From UBA3210 sp048359995 (lineage in GTDB: Bacteria > Bacillota_I > Bacilli_A > RFN20 > CAG-449): a stretch of DNA of 64,000 bases. How positions within the stretch are numbered: position 1 is the first letter of the stretch; the number at the start of each line of letters is the position of its first letter. Positions 51,660 through 61,005 of this stretch are shown here, piece after piece. Made by a program: the position numbers and the translations under genes. The DNA lies in the NCBI GenBank assembly GCA_048359995.1, contig DBGCPK010000003.1, positions 1-64,000 on the forward strand. The letters are read 5' to 3'. The notes under the pieces are model-generated. The model was not told where the DNA came from. It saw only the letters and a list, made by a program, of their open reading frames with translations, and made no database searches.

Positions 51660-53669
51660 ATGAATTTAACGCTTATACTATTCTTGATCTTGTTTCCTCT
51701 TATCGGAGGAATCGGCGTCTATTTCCTTGCCAAGCGCTTTCCGAAATGCAGGGAGATCGCGGCTTTGACACTCAATGTCGTCGAACTCGGCGCGATGATT
51801 TTGCTTTTGGCGACGTACGCGAAAGGGGAAACATATTATTCTCTCGGACAATGGGGAATCGGACTTTCGTTCAGCATCAACGGATTCAGCCTGATTTACG
51901 GATTCGTTTCGGTATTTCTTTGGTTGATGACGGTCGCATTTTCCAAAGAGTATATGGCGCATTATGAAAACAAGAACCGGTATTATCTCTTTTATTTGAT
52001 CACTTTAAGCGGGGTAATGGGAGTCTTTCTTTCGGGTGATTTCATCACGACCTTTCTCTTCTTCGAACTGATGTCGTTCAGTTCCTATCCTTTGATCGTT
52101 CACGACGAAAAGGAAGAGTCGAAGAAAGCGGGTCTCACCTACCTTTCGATCGCGGTCATCTCGGGAATGATCCTTTTGATGGGGCTTTTCTTGATCGAAA
52201 ATCAACTCGGAACGCTGAATTTCGCTTCGATGCGGGAAGCGGTTCGAGGCAAAGAACTTTCGCCGACGCTCTTTGCCGGAGGCGTTTTGGTCCTGATCGG
52301 TTTCGGTGCCAAGGCGGGAATGTATCCTCTGCACATTTGGCTTCCGAAAGCGCACGCGGTCGCGCCTGCGCCCGCGAGCGCGTTGCTCTCGGGAATTATG
52401 ACGAAAACCGGCGTGTTCGGTATCGTCGTCCTGTGCGCGAATCTGTTTTATCAAAATTCCGCTTTCGGCGTTCTTCTGTTGGTCTTCGCTCTTATCACGA
52501 TGGTTCTGGGCGCGATTTTGGCTCTTTTCAGCGTCAATCTCAAACGGACCTTGGCGTGTTCTTCGATGTCGCAGATCGGCTTCATTTTGACCGGTCTGGC
52601 TTTTGGGGTTTTGCTTCGAGGAGATGGTGCGCTTTCTTTTTCGGGCGCTTTTCTTCACATGATCAATCACTCGTTCATCAAACTGGTTCTGTTCATGTGC
52701 GCGGGCGTCGTAGTGATGAATCTGCACGCGCTGAACCTGAACGACATACGCGGATTCGGGCGGAAAAAGCCTTTCTTGATGATCCTCTTTCTTCTCGGCG
52801 CATTGGGAATTATGGGAATTCCGCTTTTCAACGGATACGCCTCCAAAACGATGATTCACGAGGGTATTTTGGAATACATCGAAGTCGAAGCGTTGACAGG
52901 AGGCGCATATTGGGGATACAAGATCGTCGAATATTTGTTCCTCTTTTCGGGAGGGCTTACGATCGCCTATATGACGAAACTGTTCGTCTGCCTGTTCGTC
53001 GAAAAGCACCCGACGCGTCAGGAGGAATTCGACGGAATGAAACGATATCTGTCTTGGGGAAGTCGAATCGTTTTCGTTCTTTCCGCGGCGATGATTCTTC
53101 TGATCGGCGTTTTGCCGGAAATCGTCGGACTGCCTCTTGTCAACTTCGCCGGTGATTTCTTTCACGTCGAAGCGTTGAAGTCGTTCGCATTTTTCAACCT
53201 GAACAATCTGAAAGGCGCTTTGATATCGATCTTGATCGGCGCGTTGGTCTACGTTTTTATCGTCCGCCTGTTTCTCCAAAAGAGAGAAAAAGGGTATCTC
53301 GATCTGTGGCCGAGCGTGCTGGATTTGGAAAGATACGTATATGTTCCTCTTTTGAAAGGAGTCTTCTATCTTTTCGCATATCTTTTGCGGGGACTCGATT
53401 TGGCGGTTGACGGTCTGATTCTTCTTTTAAACAAAACGATTTTGAGAAAACACGTCTATCATTACGAGAAAAAGACTTTGGCTTACAATTTCGGTCACCT
53501 TTTCGACTCGAAGAAAAACAAAGATCCGCATTTTTACGCCAAGAAGAGCCAACAACTGTTCGACGCTGCCTTTTCAATTCAGCGGGAAGTGAGTTCTTCT
53601 TTCACTTTCGCTTTGGCAATGATCTGCTTGGGGATCGTAATTATTGTAACTTTCCTCTTGATCGTGTAA
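51660..53669 (+). CDS. Antiporter-type proton channel subunit 4, long form (NuoL/MrpA-N-like)
   Basis: 669 residues. The first ~500 are Proton_antipo_M with Glu in LFFELMSFSSYPLI and Lys in GAKAGMYPLHIWLPKAHA, plus SSMSQIGFILTGLAFG. A C-terminal part of about 170 residues carries two or three more helices, a cytoplasmic stretch and a last helix at the very end. It plays the part of MrpA without its MbhD/MbhE pieces, which are encoded upstream. AGGAGG is before the ATG. Last gene of the operon. Confidence 0.88.
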   Translation: MNLTLILFLILFPLIGGIGVYFLAKRFPKCREIAALTLNVVELGAMILLLATYAKGETYYSLGQWGIGLSFSINGFSLIYGFVSVFLWLMTVAFSKEYMAHYENKNRYYLFYLITLSGVMGVFLSGDFITTFLFFELMSFSSYPLIVHDEKEESKKAGLTYLSIAVISGMILLMGLFLIENQLGTLNFASMREAVRGKELSPTLFAGGVLVLIGFGAKAGMYPLHIWLPKAHAVAPAPASALLSGIMTKTGVFGIVVLCANLFYQNSAFGVLLLVFALITMVLGAILALFSVNLKRTLACSSMSQIGFILTGLAFGVLLRGDGALSFSGAFLHMINHSFIKLVLFMCAGVVVMNLHALNLNDIRGFGRKKPFLMILFLLGALGIMGIPLFNGYASKTMIHEGILEYIEVEALTGGAYWGYKIVEYLFLFSGGLTIAYMTKLFVCLFVEKHPTRQEEFDGMKRYLSWGSRIVFVLSAAMILLIGVLPEIVGLPLVNFAGDFFHVEALKSFAFFNLNNLKGALISILIGALVYVFIVRLFLQKREKGYLDLWPSVLDLERYVYVPLLKGVFYLFAYLLRGLDLAVDGLILLLNKTILRKHVYHYEKKTLAYNFGHLFDSKKNKDPHFYAKKSQQLFDAAFSIQREVSSSFTFALAMICLGIVIIVTFLLIV

Positions 53670-53735
53670 AGTGTTAATGTCCATACTAAAAAAAGGGACG
53701 AGCGAATAGAATAGTAAGTAACTACGGGAGGGAAA

Positions 53736-54569
53736 ATGAATTTTATCGATATCCTGATCGCCATACTCTATGGCATCGTCGAAGGAATCAGCGAATGGCT
53801 TCCGATCAGCAGCACCGGACATCTGATCATTTTGGAGCGCTTCGTCGGCTTCAAAGAGATCAGCGCCGAATTTTGGGAATTGTTCTTGGTCGTCATTCAG
53901 TTGGGGGCGATTTTCGCGGTCGTATTGAACTTCTTCGCCAAACTCTTTCCGTTCGGAAAGAAGAAAAGTCCGGAAGAAAAAAAATCGATTTGGAAGACGT
54001 GGGGACTCATTTTGATCGCCTGCATTCCCGCCGCGGTGGTCGGATTGCTCTTCGACGATCTGCTGAATCGTTACCTCTACAATGAGATTACCGTTTCGAT
54101 CACGTTGATCGTCTACGGAATCGCATTTATCGTTCTGGAATATGCCCGCGCGAAGAGAGAATTCAAGATCACCGATGTGCGCTCGTTTACTTGGAAAACC
54201 GCGTTGATCATCGGTTTGGCTCAAATGTTGAGTTTGATTCCGGGAACTTCGCGAAGCGGTATAACGATCATCGCGGCGCTTTTAATCGGTTGCAACCGAT
54301 CATCCGCTTGCGAGTTTTCATTCTACCTATCCATTCCGGTGATGGTCGGCGCTTCGCTTTTAAAAATGGTCAAGTATCTGCTTAGCGGCGCGACGCTGTC
54401 TTTGAACGAAGGCATGATTCTTCTCAGCGGGTGCGTCGTCGCCTTTGCCGTCAGTCTGCTCGTCGTCAATTTTTTGATGAAATACATTCAGAAACACGAC
54501 TTTAAAGTCTTCGGCGTTTACCGCATCGTCTTGGGAATCGTCTTGATCGCGATTTTCCTCTGCGTTTAG
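53736..54569 (+). CDS. uppP: Undecaprenyl-diphosphate phosphatase (UppP/BacA)
   Basis: 277 residues, about eight helices. Recycles the lipid carrier of cell-wall synthesis and gives bacitracin tolerance. Motifs EGISEWLPISSTGHLI (with catalytic Glu) and PGTSRSGITIIAALLIG are intact. GGGAGG precedes the ATG. It follows the antiporter operon by 66 bases with no clear terminator between, so read-through is possible. Confidence 0.96.
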   Translation: MNFIDILIAILYGIVEGISEWLPISSTGHLIILERFVGFKEISAEFWELFLVVIQLGAIFAVVLNFFAKLFPFGKKKSPEEKKSIWKTWGLILIACIPAAVVGLLFDDLLNRYLYNEITVSITLIVYGIAFIVLEYARAKREFKITDVRSFTWKTALIIGLAQMLSLIPGTSRSGITIIAALLIGCNRSSACEFSFYLSIPVMVGASLLKMVKYLLSGATLSLNEGMILLSGCVVAFAVSLLVVNFLMKYIQKHDFKVFGVYRIVLGIVLIAIFLCV

Positions 54570-54596
54570 AATTCGCCGGAAATCGCAGATGATTTT

Positions 54597-54616
54597 TGAA
54601 CTTTTCGTGGTATAAT
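54597..54616 (+). promoter_or_regulatory. Promoter of the HD-domain gene (extended -10)
   Basis: TGGTATAAT ends at 54616, an extended -10; no convincing -35 box at 17 bases. Confidence 0.55.
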
Positions 54617-54637
54617 GAAAAAAAGAGGTAAACGCAT

Positions 54638-55300
54638 ATGGCATTGACATTCAAAGAGATCAGAAAGAATCAGGATATTCGGAATTACATCACCGAAGCG
54701 GACAATACGCTTGGAGCGATGGGATTTACCGAGCATTCGTTCGCTCACGTGGTTCGTTGCGTCGTCATCGTCAGGGAATTGCTGACGAAATTGAATTACA
54801 GTCAACGGGAGATCGAACTGGGCGAAATCGCCGCTTATATGCACGACATCGGAAATGTCGTCAATCGCATCGATCACGCGCAAAGCGGCGCGATTATGAC
54901 TTTTCGTATTCTCGACAAACTCGGCATGGATTCTTCGGAAATCGCCCGCATCGTGACGGCGATCGGCAATCACGACGAGTCGACCGCTGTTCCCGTTTCT
55001 CCTTTAAGCGCCGCGCTGATCCTCGCCGACAAGAGCGATGTCAGAAGATCGCGCGTCAGAAACAAGAATAAAGCGAATTTCAACATTCACGATCGAGTCA
55101 ATTACGCGGTTACCAAAAAGAAAGTTCAGATCGACGAAGAGAAGAGAATCTATTCGCTGATTCTGAATATCGACACTTCGATCTGTACGGTGATGGAGTA
55201 TTTTGAAATCTTTATGAACCGAATGATGCTCTGCCAGAAAGCGGCCGATTTCCTACACATCACATTCAACCTCAACATCAACGGAATGAACATCATTTAG
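54638..55300 (+). CDS. HD-domain phosphohydrolase
   Basis: 220 residues. The metal-binding HD pattern is visible: His in EHSFAHVVR (~28-36), HDIGN (~69), HD of GNHDES (~110) and Asp in ILADKSD. This class cleaves phosphoester bonds of nucleotides or second messengers; the substrate cannot be read from sequence. The C-terminal ~80 residues form a separate helical/beta part. Single gene with its own promoter. A GGAACG/CGTTCC hairpin follows, with no proper T run. Confidence 0.82.
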   Translation: MALTFKEIRKNQDIRNYITEADNTLGAMGFTEHSFAHVVRCVVIVRELLTKLNYSQREIELGEIAAYMHDIGNVVNRIDHAQSGAIMTFRILDKLGMDSSEIARIVTAIGNHDESTAVPVSPLSAALILADKSDVRRSRVRNKNKANFNIHDRVNYAVTKKKVQIDEEKRIYSLILNIDTSICTVMEYFEIFMNRMMLCQKAADFLHITFNLNINGMNII

Positions 55301-55468
55301 CCGGAGGTCAGGAACGTCTATTTGCGTTCCGATCCTTTGCGCTTTTGCATTTTTTTCGCTCTTTCTGCCGATCGGACGGAAAAAATGTTTTTTTATTGCG
55401 AAAACGCACTTGAAAGCGAAAAAAAGGAAACTTCGAAACGAGTCGTTTGCCGTTCTTCGTGGAAAAGA

Positions 55469-55497
55469 TTGTAAAAATTTTCGGTTTCAAGTAAGAT
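55469..55497 (+). promoter_or_regulatory. Promoter of the MacB-like gene
   Basis: TTGTAA (55469-55474), 17-base spacer, TAAGAT (55492-55497), 23 bases before the start. Confidence 0.55.
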
Positions 55498-55520
55498 ATA
55501 TCCGAGAAAGAGTGAATGAG

Positions 55521-58517
55521 ATGTTACAGTTAATCGGCATAAAAAAGGATTATATCTCCGGCGAACAGGTCGTCAACGCGTTGAAAGGCGTCGACATCAA
55601 TTTTCGCGATGCCGAGTTCGTCTCGATTCTGGGGCAATCCGGTTGCGGAAAGACCACGCTGCTGAATCTGATCGGCGGTTTGGACGCGTATACGGACGGG
55701 GATTTGATCATCGACGGCGTGTCGACGCGGCACTTCAAGAATCGGGAATGGGACAATTATCGGAATCATCAGATCGGTTTCGTCTTTCAGAATTACAATC
55801 TGATTCCTCATCAAAGCGTCGTCGGCAACGTCGAACTCGCTTTGGTTCTTTCCGGCGTGAGCAAGGAAGAGAGGCGAAACCGCGCGATCGAAGCCTTGAC
55901 GATGGTCGGATTGAGCGACGTCATCTATAAATTGCCGAATCAACTTTCGGGCGGTCAGGTACAGAGAGTGGCGATTGCAAGGGCGATCGTCAACAATCCG
56001 AAGATCATTCTCGCCGACGAACCGACGGGCGCTTTGGACAGCGAGACTTCGCTTCAAGTGATGGAAATCCTGAAATCCCTCTCCGAGGACAGGCTGATCA
56101 TCATGGTAACGCACAACGGCGATCTTGCCGACGCTTATTCGACGCGAATCGTCCGCCTGAAAGACGGTCTCGTGGCTTCGGACAGCAATCCGTATGCGCC
56201 GGACGAGGAGACGATCGCGCATTTGAAGGAAATACATCTGGAAAAAGTTCGCGAATTCAAAGACCTGAAAAAGAGAAGAATGCTCTTTTTTTCGGAAAGA
56301 AAACTCAAAATGTCGTTCAAAACCGCCTTTCTGCTGTCGATCCGCAATTTGATGTCGAAGAAGACGCGAACGATTCTCACTTCGGTAGCCGGTTCGATCG
56401 GAATCATCGGCATCGCTTTGATCAGTTCGATTTCCAACGGTGCGAACGGTTACATTCATCAAGTGGAACAGGATACGCTGTCGCAATATCCGTTGCAGAT
56501 CGAAACCAGTTCGATCGACTATATGAAATTTCTCGACGTCTTGCTCAACCGCGACGCTTCTTCCGACGTCGCAAGCGAGAATAAGGTGCTGATTCATCAA
56601 TCGCTCACCGAATTGCTGAACGATTATTCGCAATCGAGTTATACCAATGACCTGAAAGCGTTCAAAAAATACCTTGAAAGCGGTGAAAAAAGCGCGGAAG
56701 AACTTCTCTCCTACGCCAGTTCCGTCGAATATCTGTATCGGTATCCGCTCAACATCTACTATCAAAAAGGCAGTGAAATTCTCCAAGTCAGTCCGGACGA
56801 AATTATGGAGAGCGTTTTAAATAACATCGAAGGCGGCGAGATCGACAAGACGATCGTTCGAATCTTGGGCAATCAGATTCACGCTTTTGCTTCGCTTCTT
56901 CCTGACAAAAACGGTTCGTCCTATAACGCCTCGCTGATCCAAAGTCAATACGATTTGATCGGAAAAGAGTACGGTTCGAGATGGCCGGAAAACAAAAACG
57001 AATGCTTACTCGTCGTCGATTCGAACAATCGGATCAACGATTACGCCTATTTCGCTTTGGGACTCGGCGATCCTGCCGATCTTGTGAAAATGATCAACGG
57101 CCAGGAAGTGAATCTCCCCGAGGAACTGGATCTTCGCGACCTTTTGAATCTCCGCTACAAGATCATTTTGCCGACGGATTCCTACGTTCGCTACGATACG
57201 ATCACTTTGGAAGATTCTCAAACGATGGATCTCTACGAAGATCTGCTTGCGGATTCGGATCGGAGCGAAGAAGTATTGAAGAACCTTTACGAGCGATCGG
57301 ATATCGAATTGAACGTGGTCGGAATCCTTCGACCGAAGAAGCAGGTCTCTTCTCCCTGCATTCGTTCGACGATCGCATATCTCCCCGAACTGACGGAGTT
57401 CTGCAACGATGAAGTGATCGAAAGCGAGGTATACGCGGAGCAGGCGGCGCATCCGGATTATTCCGTGTTCACCGGAAGACCGTTAAAGGATTCGTCTGCT
57501 TCGAAAGAGGAGATGATCGCGGAGTATCTTTTGACTTTGGACGAGGATACCCGACTTGCTTATCGGGAAGAATACGAAACATACGCGATGACCTATATGC
57601 AAGACAGTTTTCGAAGCATTTTCGCGATGGTCGAAAAGCTGCACGCGGAGATGACGATCAAATTGATTTCTTCCGGTTCGGAAAGCGACGTCGGTCAGGA
57701 AGAGTTTCTTCGCTTTTTCGATGTCGGATTCGACGAGTTTCACCGTCGGTTTGTCACCGAAAGGGAAATCGAAAGCATCGAGTTTTCCGCGAAGAAAGAC
57801 GGAGAACAGATTTATTATCAGGTCGTCGATGCGGCGGAAACGATCGAAAAATACGAGAAAAAGACGTATGAAACCTTCTACGAAAAGAAGATGGGCGATT
57901 ATTTTTCGACCTATGAGGACGTAATGAACGCGCTGAACGTCAATGACAACGACATTCCTTTCCGAGTATATATCTACGCCTCGGATTTCAAGAGCAAAGA
58001 CCGAATCATCTCTTTGCTTTCGACCTACAATCAACTGAATCCGTCCAAGACGATCAGCTATACGGATTACGTGGGAATGATGATGGATTCGGCGAATAAA
58101 ATCGTCGATTCGGTGACTTATATTCTCTTGGGGTGCATTTCCGTCTCCTTGGTGGTCTCGTCGATTATGATCGGCATCATCACTTACATTTCGGTTTTGG
58201 AGCGGACGAAAGAGATCGGCATTCTCCGCAGTCTCGGCGCGTCGAACAAGGACGTATTTGTCCTATTCAACGCCGAAACGATCACCCTGGGACTCTGCGC
58301 GGGATTGATCGGCATATTGGCTACCGCTTTGATCACCATTCCGATCAATATGATTTTGAATACGATTACCGGCGTCGGCGCGATGATCTCTTTAACGCCG
58401 TTGACGGCGGTGATGCTGATCTTGATTTCCGCGCTGTTGAGTTTCGTTTCCGGGCTGATTCCGTCGCAAATGGCGTCGAAGAAGAATCCGGTGATCGCGT
58501 TGAGGAGTGAGGGATAA
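55521..58517 (+). CDS. MacB-like ABC transporter: fused ATPase and FtsX-type permease
   Basis: 998 residues. The ATPase (~1-235) has GQSGCGKTT, LSGGQVQRVAIARA and ILADEPTGALDS of the LolD/MacB class. The permease has a first helix at ~280-305, a large extracytosolic domain (~310-855) and three C-terminal helices with YISVLERTKEIGILRSLGAS (FtsX signature). Such proteins act mechanically on extracytosolic substrates: lipoprotein or peptide export, or resistance to antimicrobial peptides. The start was taken at MLQLIG, where the ATPase fold begins; the frame extends to a TTG at 55410. The ribosome site is weak. Stop and next start overlap (TAATG). Confidence 0.9.
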   Translation: MLQLIGIKKDYISGEQVVNALKGVDINFRDAEFVSILGQSGCGKTTLLNLIGGLDAYTDGDLIIDGVSTRHFKNREWDNYRNHQIGFVFQNYNLIPHQSVVGNVELALVLSGVSKEERRNRAIEALTMVGLSDVIYKLPNQLSGGQVQRVAIARAIVNNPKIILADEPTGALDSETSLQVMEILKSLSEDRLIIMVTHNGDLADAYSTRIVRLKDGLVASDSNPYAPDEETIAHLKEIHLEKVREFKDLKKRRMLFFSERKLKMSFKTAFLLSIRNLMSKKTRTILTSVAGSIGIIGIALISSISNGANGYIHQVEQDTLSQYPLQIETSSIDYMKFLDVLLNRDASSDVASENKVLIHQSLTELLNDYSQSSYTNDLKAFKKYLESGEKSAEELLSYASSVEYLYRYPLNIYYQKGSEILQVSPDEIMESVLNNIEGGEIDKTIVRILGNQIHAFASLLPDKNGSSYNASLIQSQYDLIGKEYGSRWPENKNECLLVVDSNNRINDYAYFALGLGDPADLVKMINGQEVNLPEELDLRDLLNLRYKIILPTDSYVRYDTITLEDSQTMDLYEDLLADSDRSEEVLKNLYERSDIELNVVGILRPKKQVSSPCIRSTIAYLPELTEFCNDEVIESEVYAEQAAHPDYSVFTGRPLKDSSASKEEMIAEYLLTLDEDTRLAYREEYETYAMTYMQDSFRSIFAMVEKLHAEMTIKLISSGSESDVGQEEFLRFFDVGFDEFHRRFVTEREIESIEFSAKKDGEQIYYQVVDAAETIEKYEKKTYETFYEKKMGDYFSTYEDVMNALNVNDNDIPFRVYIYASDFKSKDRIISLLSTYNQLNPSKTISYTDYVGMMMDSANKIVDSVTYILLGCISVSLVVSSIMIGIITYISVLERTKEIGILRSLGASNKDVFVLFNAETITLGLCAGLIGILATALITIPINMILNTITGVGAMISLTPLTAVMLILISALLSFVSGLIPSQMASKKNPVIALRSEG

Positions 58518-59338
58518 TGGAAGACGGATTTAAAAGAATGGAAGCGATGATTCCTCTTCAAAACGACGAGGAATTCGAGTTTTTTGTGTCGGGACATTCC
58601 GATTTGCTTCGCGCGGATCCGGTGCGTTTCATTTCGTGCCACATCCGTTATTATGCCTATGGAGAACGAGTCGACAAAGTTCTGGAAGTCATTCAGCGTT
58701 ACAAGAACGCGCCGTATATTTCGATGACGGTGGAAGACCTGCTCGACGAACTCAAAGCGGAAGTGGAACGGCTGAAAGTTCCTCCCAAGGCGCTTTCGAA
58801 TGACCATTTGACGACCTTTCTTCTCAGCGGAGATGTCGAGAAGATCGCCGCGGCTTTGGAACGGCTTTCGGGAATGAACGTGAGGGAATACCTTCCTTCC
58901 GTGCGGAAGTTTTTGATGCAGAAAATCCCTTACAAGTACAAGACGCTCGCACTGTTTATCCTGATCGAACAGAAAGTCGACGGAGAGTTCGAGGTCGAAA
59001 AGGAAGGGATGACCTATTCGGTTCAGCCTTCGCTTCTCGACCTGCCTTTCGATACGTTCGAGTATGCGGAATGCAGGAGGGAAATCGAAAAAGAAAGCGT
59101 CGATCCTCAGGTCAGGGATTACGCGATCGAATTGCTGAACGCCTGCCAGATCAAGAGTTTTCCCGACAGTTATCTTTCCTATGGCGACGCCGATTTTATG
59201 AAATCGGTGTTCCTTTATCTCGCCTGCGAAATGCTCGGATCGGAAGAAGATTCCGAAAATCCTGCGGAAGAATTCGGCATACCGGAGGAGAAATTCGCCG
59301 AACTGGTTTCCGAAATCGGTAAAGTGATTCGGGAATAG
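58517..59338 (+). CDS. Uncharacterised helical protein (DUF3196-like)
   Basis: 273 residues, soluble, mostly helical and acidic, with SMTVEDLLDELKAEVERL in the first half and KYKTLALFILIEQKVDGEF in the middle. The layout resembles DUF3196 or TPR-like proteins of Firmicutes, but I am not sure. No catalytic motif. Translationally coupled to the MacB-like transporter, so it may be its cytoplasmic partner. Confidence 0.7.
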   Translation: MEDGFKRMEAMIPLQNDEEFEFFVSGHSDLLRADPVRFISCHIRYYAYGERVDKVLEVIQRYKNAPYISMTVEDLLDELKAEVERLKVPPKALSNDHLTTFLLSGDVEKIAAALERLSGMNVREYLPSVRKFLMQKIPYKYKTLALFILIEQKVDGEFEVEKEGMTYSVQPSLLDLPFDTFEYAECRREIEKESVDPQVRDYAIELLNACQIKSFPDSYLSYGDADFMKSVFLYLACEMLGSEEDSENPAEEFGIPEEKFAELVSEIGKVIRE

Positions 59339-59553
59339 CGCAAGTGCTTTTTCGGAGGGGATAACCTTTGCATAGAGTTCGGCTTGGATTCTTTGAATAC
59401 CGCTGGATAGAAAAGGATAGGGGAGATCGTAAAGTTCATCGACGAATGCGGGAACTATGAGAAAGTCTCGGCTTCTCGCGGGACCTCATTCGATGCGAGA
59501 GCGAGCATCTGCCAGACGGAAGACCTTAAAAATTTGCGTTTACGGAGGCCCTG

Positions 59554-59581
59554 AAAGCGAGGCAAACATAGCCTCGTTTTA
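59554..59581 (+). terminator. Rho-independent terminator upstream of tig
   Basis: AAAGCGAGGC (59554-59563), 7-base loop, GCCTCGTTTT (59571-59580) with one G-T pair. Confidence 0.75.
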
Positions 59582-59613
59582 TCGGATTTGTCGAGGAATA
59601 ATATAAAATATTA

Positions 59614-59642
59614 TTGTAAAGAAAAAAATCATCGTATATAAT
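59614..59642 (+). promoter_or_regulatory. Promoter of tig
   Basis: TTGTAA (59614-59619), 17-base spacer, TATAAT (59637-59642). Confidence 0.7.
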
Positions 59643-59675
59643 TTTAATGTTTATGCTTTCAGTATGGAGGAAATT

Positions 59676-60947
59676 ATGGAAACAAAAGTAGAAAGAAAAG
59701 AAAATTTGGAGGTCGTCGTCACCATTCGCGGCGAAGGCGAAGAATGGGGCAGATATACTCGGAAAGAATACAATAAGCAAGCGAAAAAAGTTACGGTAAA
59801 AGGCTTCCGACCGGGACATATTCCTGCGGATATGATCAAGGCACGCGTCAATATGGCTCAGGTACTCAACGACGCGCTTTACAATGCCGTCAATGACGCG
59901 TTCGGAAAAGCGGTCGGCGAAGAAAAATTGCAGGTCTACACGCGTCCGAATCTGGCCGTAAGCAAGATTTCCGAAAAGGAATTCGAGGCCACCGTTACTT
60001 TTGCGCAAGCTCCGAGCGTAACCTTAGGGCAGTACAAGCAACTGGGAATCAAGGCCAAAGCGGTCAAAGTTTACGAAAAGGACATCAAAGCCTATATCGA
60101 CGATTTGCGCAATCAGCACGCCGTGATGCAAGTCAAAAGCGGCAAGGCGAAGAAAGGCGACACCGTCATCATCGACTTTATCGGTTATGTCGACGACACG
60201 CCGTTTGAAGGAGGAGACGCGAAAGGCTACGAATTGGAACTGGGTTCCAACTCGTTCATTCCGGGATTTGAAGACGCTTTGATCGGCATCAAAGCGGACG
60301 AAAAGCGGACCATTCAACTGACTTTCCCTGAAAACTACGTCGAAAAGCTGAAAGGGAAACCGGCTACGTTCGACGTAACCTGTTCGGACGTCAAGGAAAA
60401 GGTCGTTCCGGAACTCAACGAAGAATTTATCAAGGAGTTGGGGTTGGAAGGCGTGACCGACGAAGCGACTTTGAAAGAATATTGCAAGAAAGAAATTTCG
60501 GCGCGCAAGGAAAAAGAAAACCGCGATGCGCAATTGGAAGAAATCATCAATAAGGCGATCGACAACGCCACCGTCGTTTTGCCGGACGCCGTCGTTCAAG
60601 AAGAAGCCGACGCGATGTTAGCTCAGGTCAGAGAGCAGTTGAAGAACTCCGGACTGAGTTACGAGGACTATCTCTCGATCAACGGCAAAGACGAAAAGGC
60701 CTTGGAAGAGGATAGAAAGAAAGAAGCGACCAAAAATTTGAAATCGGCGCTGGTGGTGAATCAGATCATGAACGTCGAAGGTCTCGGCGTGAGCGAAGAA
60801 ATTCTGAACCGTCAGTATCAGAACATCGCCGATCAGTACAAGATGAACGTCGACGAAGTCCGAAAAACGCTGGAACCGAACAAGGACCAGATGATCAATC
60901 AGTTGAAAAACAAAATTTTCGCCGAATTCATGATGGCGAATAACTAA
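59676..60947 (+). CDS. tig: Trigger factor (ribosome-associated chaperone/prolyl isomerase)
   Basis: 423 residues, normal length. The N-terminal ribosome-binding part has the loop VKGFRPGHIPADM (the usual GFRxGKxP is GFRPGHIP). The FKBP domain (~155-240) has GDTVIIDFIGYVDDTPFEGG and PGFEDALIG. The rest is the helical C-terminal chaperone region. GGAGG lies 5 bases before this ATG; the frame extends to 59664. Stands before lon and engB, close to the Bacilli tig-clpX-lon-engB order, here without clpX. Confidence 0.95.
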   Translation: METKVERKENLEVVVTIRGEGEEWGRYTRKEYNKQAKKVTVKGFRPGHIPADMIKARVNMAQVLNDALYNAVNDAFGKAVGEEKLQVYTRPNLAVSKISEKEFEATVTFAQAPSVTLGQYKQLGIKAKAVKVYEKDIKAYIDDLRNQHAVMQVKSGKAKKGDTVIIDFIGYVDDTPFEGGDAKGYELELGSNSFIPGFEDALIGIKADEKRTIQLTFPENYVEKLKGKPATFDVTCSDVKEKVVPELNEEFIKELGLEGVTDEATLKEYCKKEISARKEKENRDAQLEEIINKAIDNATVVLPDAVVQEEADAMLAQVREQLKNSGLSYEDYLSINGKDEKALEEDRKKEATKNLKSALVVNQIMNVEGLGVSEEILNRQYQNIADQYKMNVDEVRKTLEPNKDQMINQLKNKIFAEFMMANN

Positions 60948-61005
60948 CCCGAAACCGGAGAATAGTAAGAGTATTCTGCCGGACGGAAAAGGAGGTAGAA
61001 TAAAT

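Larger units (their letters stand above)
59339..59675 (+). other. Intergenic region of 337 bases with terminator, tig promoter and possible gene remnant
   Basis: No intact gene. Bases 59411-59553 form an open frame without a start codon whose translation looks protein-like (GEIVKFIDECGNYEKV), perhaps a decayed gene. It is followed by a terminator hairpin and the promoter of trigger factor, listed separately. Confidence 0.5.

Noticed and set aside
52005..53279. 424-codon minus-strand frame opposite antiporter subunit 4
   Set aside because: Very Arg/Asp/Gln-rich shadow of a hydrophobic membrane protein.
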